Positions 4,654 to 6,872 of a DNA stretch of 6,872 bases are shown in pieces (within the stretch, counting starts at the first letter, position 1; each line of letters begins with the position of its first letter). The translations under genes and the position numbers were made by a program. The DNA lies in NCBI GenBank assembly GCA_021828635.1, contig JAJZEJ010000489.1, forward strand, positions 1-6,872. Reading direction: 5' to 3'. The notes beneath the pieces are model-generated. The model made no database searches, was not told the DNA's origin, and saw only the letters and a list, made by a program, of their open reading frames with translations. The DNA comes from Chloroflexota bacterium. Lineage in GTDB: Bacteria > Chloroflexota > Ktedonobacteria > Ktedonobacterales > Ktedonobacteraceae.

Positions 4654-6199
4654 GACCTTCTTGTGTGGGCCGATTAAGCAAGCGGGCCTTCACCTCGTTT
4701 TTGAGTACCTTGCCTATTTTGGACCTGGGGAGGTCTGGCCACACATCAACCTGCTTCGGCGCTTTTACGCTACCGATTCGCGCCTTGACGAATGCTCGTA
4801 CTTCGCTCTCAGTCACACTGGAGTGTGGGCGGGTTTGCACCACTGCCGTCACGCGCTCACCCCACTTGTCATCTGGTAGCCCAACAACGGCACAGTCCTG
4901 GATGGCGGGATGTTCCATCAATGCCTGCTCGACTTCGGCGGAATAGACATTAAAGCCACCAGTAATAATCATATCCTTTGCCCGATCAACGATGAACAGG
5001 TAGTTATCGGCATCCAGATAGCCGATATCACCCGTGTGATGCCAACCGAAACGGCGAGCTTCCTCTGTTGCAGATGGATTTTTATAATAGCCCTCCATGA
5101 CAAGCGAACTGCGTACTACGATCTCGCCACGTTGGCTTGTTGGTAGTATGTTTCCCTCACCATCCATAATCGCAACATTGACAAGCGGCGTTGGGCGACC
5201 AGCCGACGAAAACCGCTCCTGCGCGAGTGAGCCGTCTGCGTGGAGATGCTGCTGTGGTGAGAGTGTTGAGATCATCATTGGAGCCTCGGTTTGACCAAAC
5301 AATTGACCGAGTACAGGACCAAGTTTGCCAATAGCTTCCTCAAGCCGCGTTGCTGACATGGGCGCTGCTCCATACCAGAGGCACAGTAACGATGTCAGGT
5401 TTCCCGAAGTCAGCTCAGGATGGCTGAGTAGCATGTAGATAAGCGTTGGGGGCAGGAAAGTGTGCGTGACTTGATGCTGCTCGATGAGAACAAGGAATTC
5501 GGTAAGGTCCGGCCTGGGCATAATGACGATTTCTCCGCCAAGCGTCATGATCGGGAAACACAGCACACCCGCCGCGTGCGTGAGTGGTGCGAGTGCTAGG
5601 TACACCGGACGCGCCTCAAATGGATAGCTCATCAGCGTCAGTGCCGACATGGTTTCAATGTTGCGCCCACTGAGCATCACTCCCTTTGGTTTGCCGGTAG
5701 TGCCGCCGGTTCCTGCAATCATGGCGATATCATCAACCGGAGCAACCTGCCAGGGTTCGGCACTCAGCCCGTGGAGCCACTGATCGAAGGAGAGAGCAAA
5801 CGCGACGGGGGCATCGAGGCAAATGAGCGTTGTCAGCTTGGGCAGGTCTTTACGGATTTGCTCAACGAGCGGCGCGAATGCCTTCTGAAAAATGAGGCAC
5901 GTGCAATCTATCAGGTCGAGCAACTCTCGATTCTCGGCGGCCTCGTTGCGCGGATTGATGGGACACCATACCGCCCCCGCTCTGGAGATGCCGAAGACGC
6001 AAGCAAACGCAATTGGGTCGTTCGCTGAGAGAATAGCCACCTTCGCACCCGCTTGTATACCTGATGTATGCAACGCACGAGCGACGCGCCAGGAGATTTC
6101 TTGTACTTCTCGATAGGTGAGTCTTTGGCCTGCCATCGTCAGACAAGGGAACTCGCCGCCGAGCGAAGCACCTTTGTCGAGGTAATCTATCAGATGCAT
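4649..6199 (-). CDS. Acyl/aryl-CoA ligase (AMP-binding, class I adenylate-forming)
   Basis: A complete 516-residue ANL-superfamily enzyme. It should activate a carboxylic acid with ATP to an acyl-adenylate and pass it to CoA. Core motifs are in order: the P-loop-like GTGGTTGKPKGVML (163-176), YGAAPMS (276-282), LFGQTEAP (300-307), RPTPLVNVAIMDGEG (335-349), the adenylate-binding HHTGDIGYLDADNYLFIVDR (387-406) followed by AKDMI, the hinge motif GGFNVYSAEVE (414-424) and the C-terminal PRSKIGKVLK (491-500), whose Lys497 is the catalytic lysine. The length and motifs fit fatty-acyl or aryl-CoA ligases; no carrier-protein domain is present. The substrate pocket gives no obvious clue. An in-frame TTG at 6247 would add 16 residues, but GGAGG (6208-6212) sits 8 nt before the ATG at 6199, so that ATG is the start. 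It lies 85 nt downstream of the DUF5938-like gene on the same strand. Confidence 0.93.
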   Translation of the reverse strand: MHLIDYLDKGASLGGEFPCLTMAGQRLTYREVQEISWRVARALHTSGIQAGAKVAILSANDPIAFACVFGISRAGAVWCPINPRNEAAENRELLDLIDCTCLIFQKAFAPLVEQIRKDLPKLTTLICLDAPVAFALSFDQWLHGLSAEPWQVAPVDDIAMIAGTGGTTGKPKGVMLSGRNIETMSALTLMSYPFEARPVYLALAPLTHAAGVLCFPIMTLGGEIVIMPRPDLTEFLVLIEQHQVTHTFLPPTLIYMLLSHPELTSGNLTSLLCLWYGAAPMSATRLEEAIGKLGPVLGQLFGQTEAPMMISTLSPQQHLHADGSLAQERFSSAGRPTPLVNVAIMDGEGNILPTSQRGEIVVRSSLVMEGYYKNPSATEEARRFGWHHTGDIGYLDADNYLFIVDRAKDMIITGGFNVYSAEVEQALMEHPAIQDCAVVGLPDDKWGERVTAVVQTRPHSSVTESEVRAFVKARIGSVKAPKQVDVWPDLPRSKIGKVLKNEVKARLLNRPTQEGQ

Positions 6200-6207
6200 C
6201 GTGTTGT

Positions 6208-6212
6208 CCTCC
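6208..6212 (-). promoter_or_regulatory. Shine-Dalgarno site deciding the CoA ligase start
   Basis: Read on the minus strand this is GGAGG, 8 nt from the ATG at 6199-6197. The longer reading from TTG 6247 would bury it in coding sequence and has no comparable site of its own. Confidence 0.75.
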
Positions 6213-6237
6213 GCAGAGATTACTGCCACTTCATCAA

Positions 6238-6276
6238 TGAGGTCCAAGTGTCATCTTTGGGCGACCCTGGACCTCA
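6238..6276. repeat. Perfect 9-bp inverted repeat between the two minus-strand genes
   Basis: TGAGGTCCA (6238-6246) and TGGACCTCA (6268-6276) are exact reverse complements with a 21-nt loop. The loop carries a further small GGG-CGA-CCC hairpin (6259-6267). The repeat begins 8 bases beyond the stop codon of the upstream gene and ends 38 bases before the ligase ATG. No U-run follows in the direction of transcription, so it may be an RNA stem affecting processing or stability, or a regulator site, rather than a simple terminator. Confidence 0.6.
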
Positions 6277-6284
6277 CCCATGTG

Positions 6285-6872
6285 TTACCGATAAACTGTG
6301 AGAATCGGCTCCATAACGAGTCCGAAATTCTTCAGCACACCAAACAACTCGTGATGACCAAAAGCCTGACAAGCAGAGGCAAAACCAATGCGCCTGGGAG
6401 GTTGTTGGAGGAGCGAGTGGATGGCGAATGCTTGAAGCAGTGCGGTCTGCTTATAGTTACAGTTGCCGTGTATCACACAGTGGACTCGACTCAGCGGCCC
6501 CGAAGCGTAGACGGAATCCAGGGAGGTGTTGATGCGCGGGTTCTCACGCGGCGGCATCTGGTTCTGTACGCCAGAGGCTATCTGAGAGAGTACCGCATAC
6601 TTCTCGTCATCGGAGAGATTTTGAACCTTCTCTAATGCAGCCTGCACAATGAGTGGCACACCCTGCATCAGTTGACGGTCGAACACACCACCAAGAGCTT
6701 TGACGCTGGCAACGCGCGGATCGTGCTTGAACCAGACCGGATGAGAGGTTCCACCCCAGGGCAGGGCCAGTGAGGTCTGGTGCTGACCAGGGACAGTCAC
6801 ATCGTAGAGACCACCATCGGCAGGCCACTCAACATATTCATTCCGCTCCAGGTAGTACGCTTTCGACATAGC
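6285..6872 (-). CDS. DUF5938/saccharopine-dehydrogenase-like protein, C-terminal part
   Basis: The frame is open to the right edge: the codon before ATG 6869 is GCT, so that Met is probably internal and the N-terminus lies outside the window. The 195 visible residues include YVEWPADGGLYDVTVPGQHQ (12-31 counting from that Met), TSLALPWGGTSHPVWFKHDP (32-51), NQMPPRENPRINTSLDSVYA (103-122), VIHGNCNYKQTALLQAF (132-148) and RRIGFASACQAFGHHELFGV (159-178). I recognise these as the conserved C-terminal region (DUF5938) of bacterial proteins annotated as saccharopine dehydrogenase family, whose N-terminus is a Rossmann NAD(P)-binding domain. That domain is not visible here, so catalysis cannot be judged. 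True saccharopine reduction is doubtful; the name reflects the fold only. It is upstream of, and probably co-transcribed with, the CoA ligase. The family call comes from memory. Confidence 0.6.
   Translation of the reverse strand, partial: AMSKAYYLERNEYVEWPADGGLYDVTVPGQHQTSLALPWGGTSHPVWFKHDPRVASVKALGGVFDRQLMQGVPLIVQAALEKVQNLSDDEKYAVLSQIASGVQNQMPPRENPRINTSLDSVYASGPLSRVHCVIHGNCNYKQTALLQAFAIHSLLQQPPRRIGFASACQAFGHHELFGVLKNFGLVMEPILTVYR

Noticed and set aside
6200..6247. 16-residue N-terminal extension of the CoA ligase from TTG 6247
   Set aside because: It lies in the inverted-repeat region. The ideal GGAGG site before ATG 6199 would be buried in coding sequence.
6201..6635. 144-codon + strand frame
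   Set aside because: It is antisense to the DUF5938-like gene, which carries recognisable conserved motifs.

Overview
The window is about 6.9 kb of moderate-GC bacterial DNA (roughly 50-55% G+C by eye). It holds three gene blocks plus fragments at or near their edges. Gene types and protein style suggest a large, redundant soil-type genome: a polyol-type zinc dehydrogenase beside a TIM-barrel isomerase, an ArsR regulator with an SRPBCC protein and two RibD_C/DHFR-like reductases, and an acyl-CoA ligase next to a DUF5938-like protein. Ktedonobacteria (Chloroflexota) or an actinobacterium would fit. I lean to Ktedonobacteria, but this is inference without a database search.

Left block (1-2058). 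The first ~111 bases on the + strand encode a recognisable piece of a luciferase-like (LLM) flavin monooxygenase. It ends abruptly at the stop codon of the next gene, so it looks like a relic at a rearrangement junction. On the minus strand, a sugar phosphate isomerase/epimerase-like protein (1219-2058) is followed 84 nt later by a zinc-dependent medium-chain dehydrogenase (115-1134). They are a plausible two-gene sugar or polyol catabolic unit.

Spacer (2059-2541). This divergent region holds no confident intact gene. It has a short minus-strand ORF that may be a decayed helix-turn-helix fragment (2145-2333) and several inverted repeats. At its right end is a strong promoter whose -35 and spacer lie inside a perfect 12-bp inverted repeat.

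Central operon (2542-4592, + strand). The order is an SdpR-like ArsR repressor, RibD_C reductase 1, an SRPBCC/AHSA1 ligand-binding protein and RibD_C reductase 2, with gaps of 27, 26 and 30 nt. Each of the last three genes has a good Shine-Dalgarno site. The first has none, and its ATG coincides with the predicted transcription start, so it is probably leaderless. The simplest model is an autorepressed operon that couples a hydrophobic-ligand binding protein to two NAD(P)H-dependent reductases. Its substrate is unknown. This is the most interesting part of the window.

Right block (4649-6872, minus strand). The C-terminal part of a protein resembling DUF5938/saccharopine-dehydrogenase-like proteins enters from the right edge. 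It is followed 85 nt later by a complete class I acyl/aryl-CoA ligase (4649-6199). A 9-bp inverted repeat lies between them. The ligase converges on the central operon, and a hairpin sits over the ligase stop codon.
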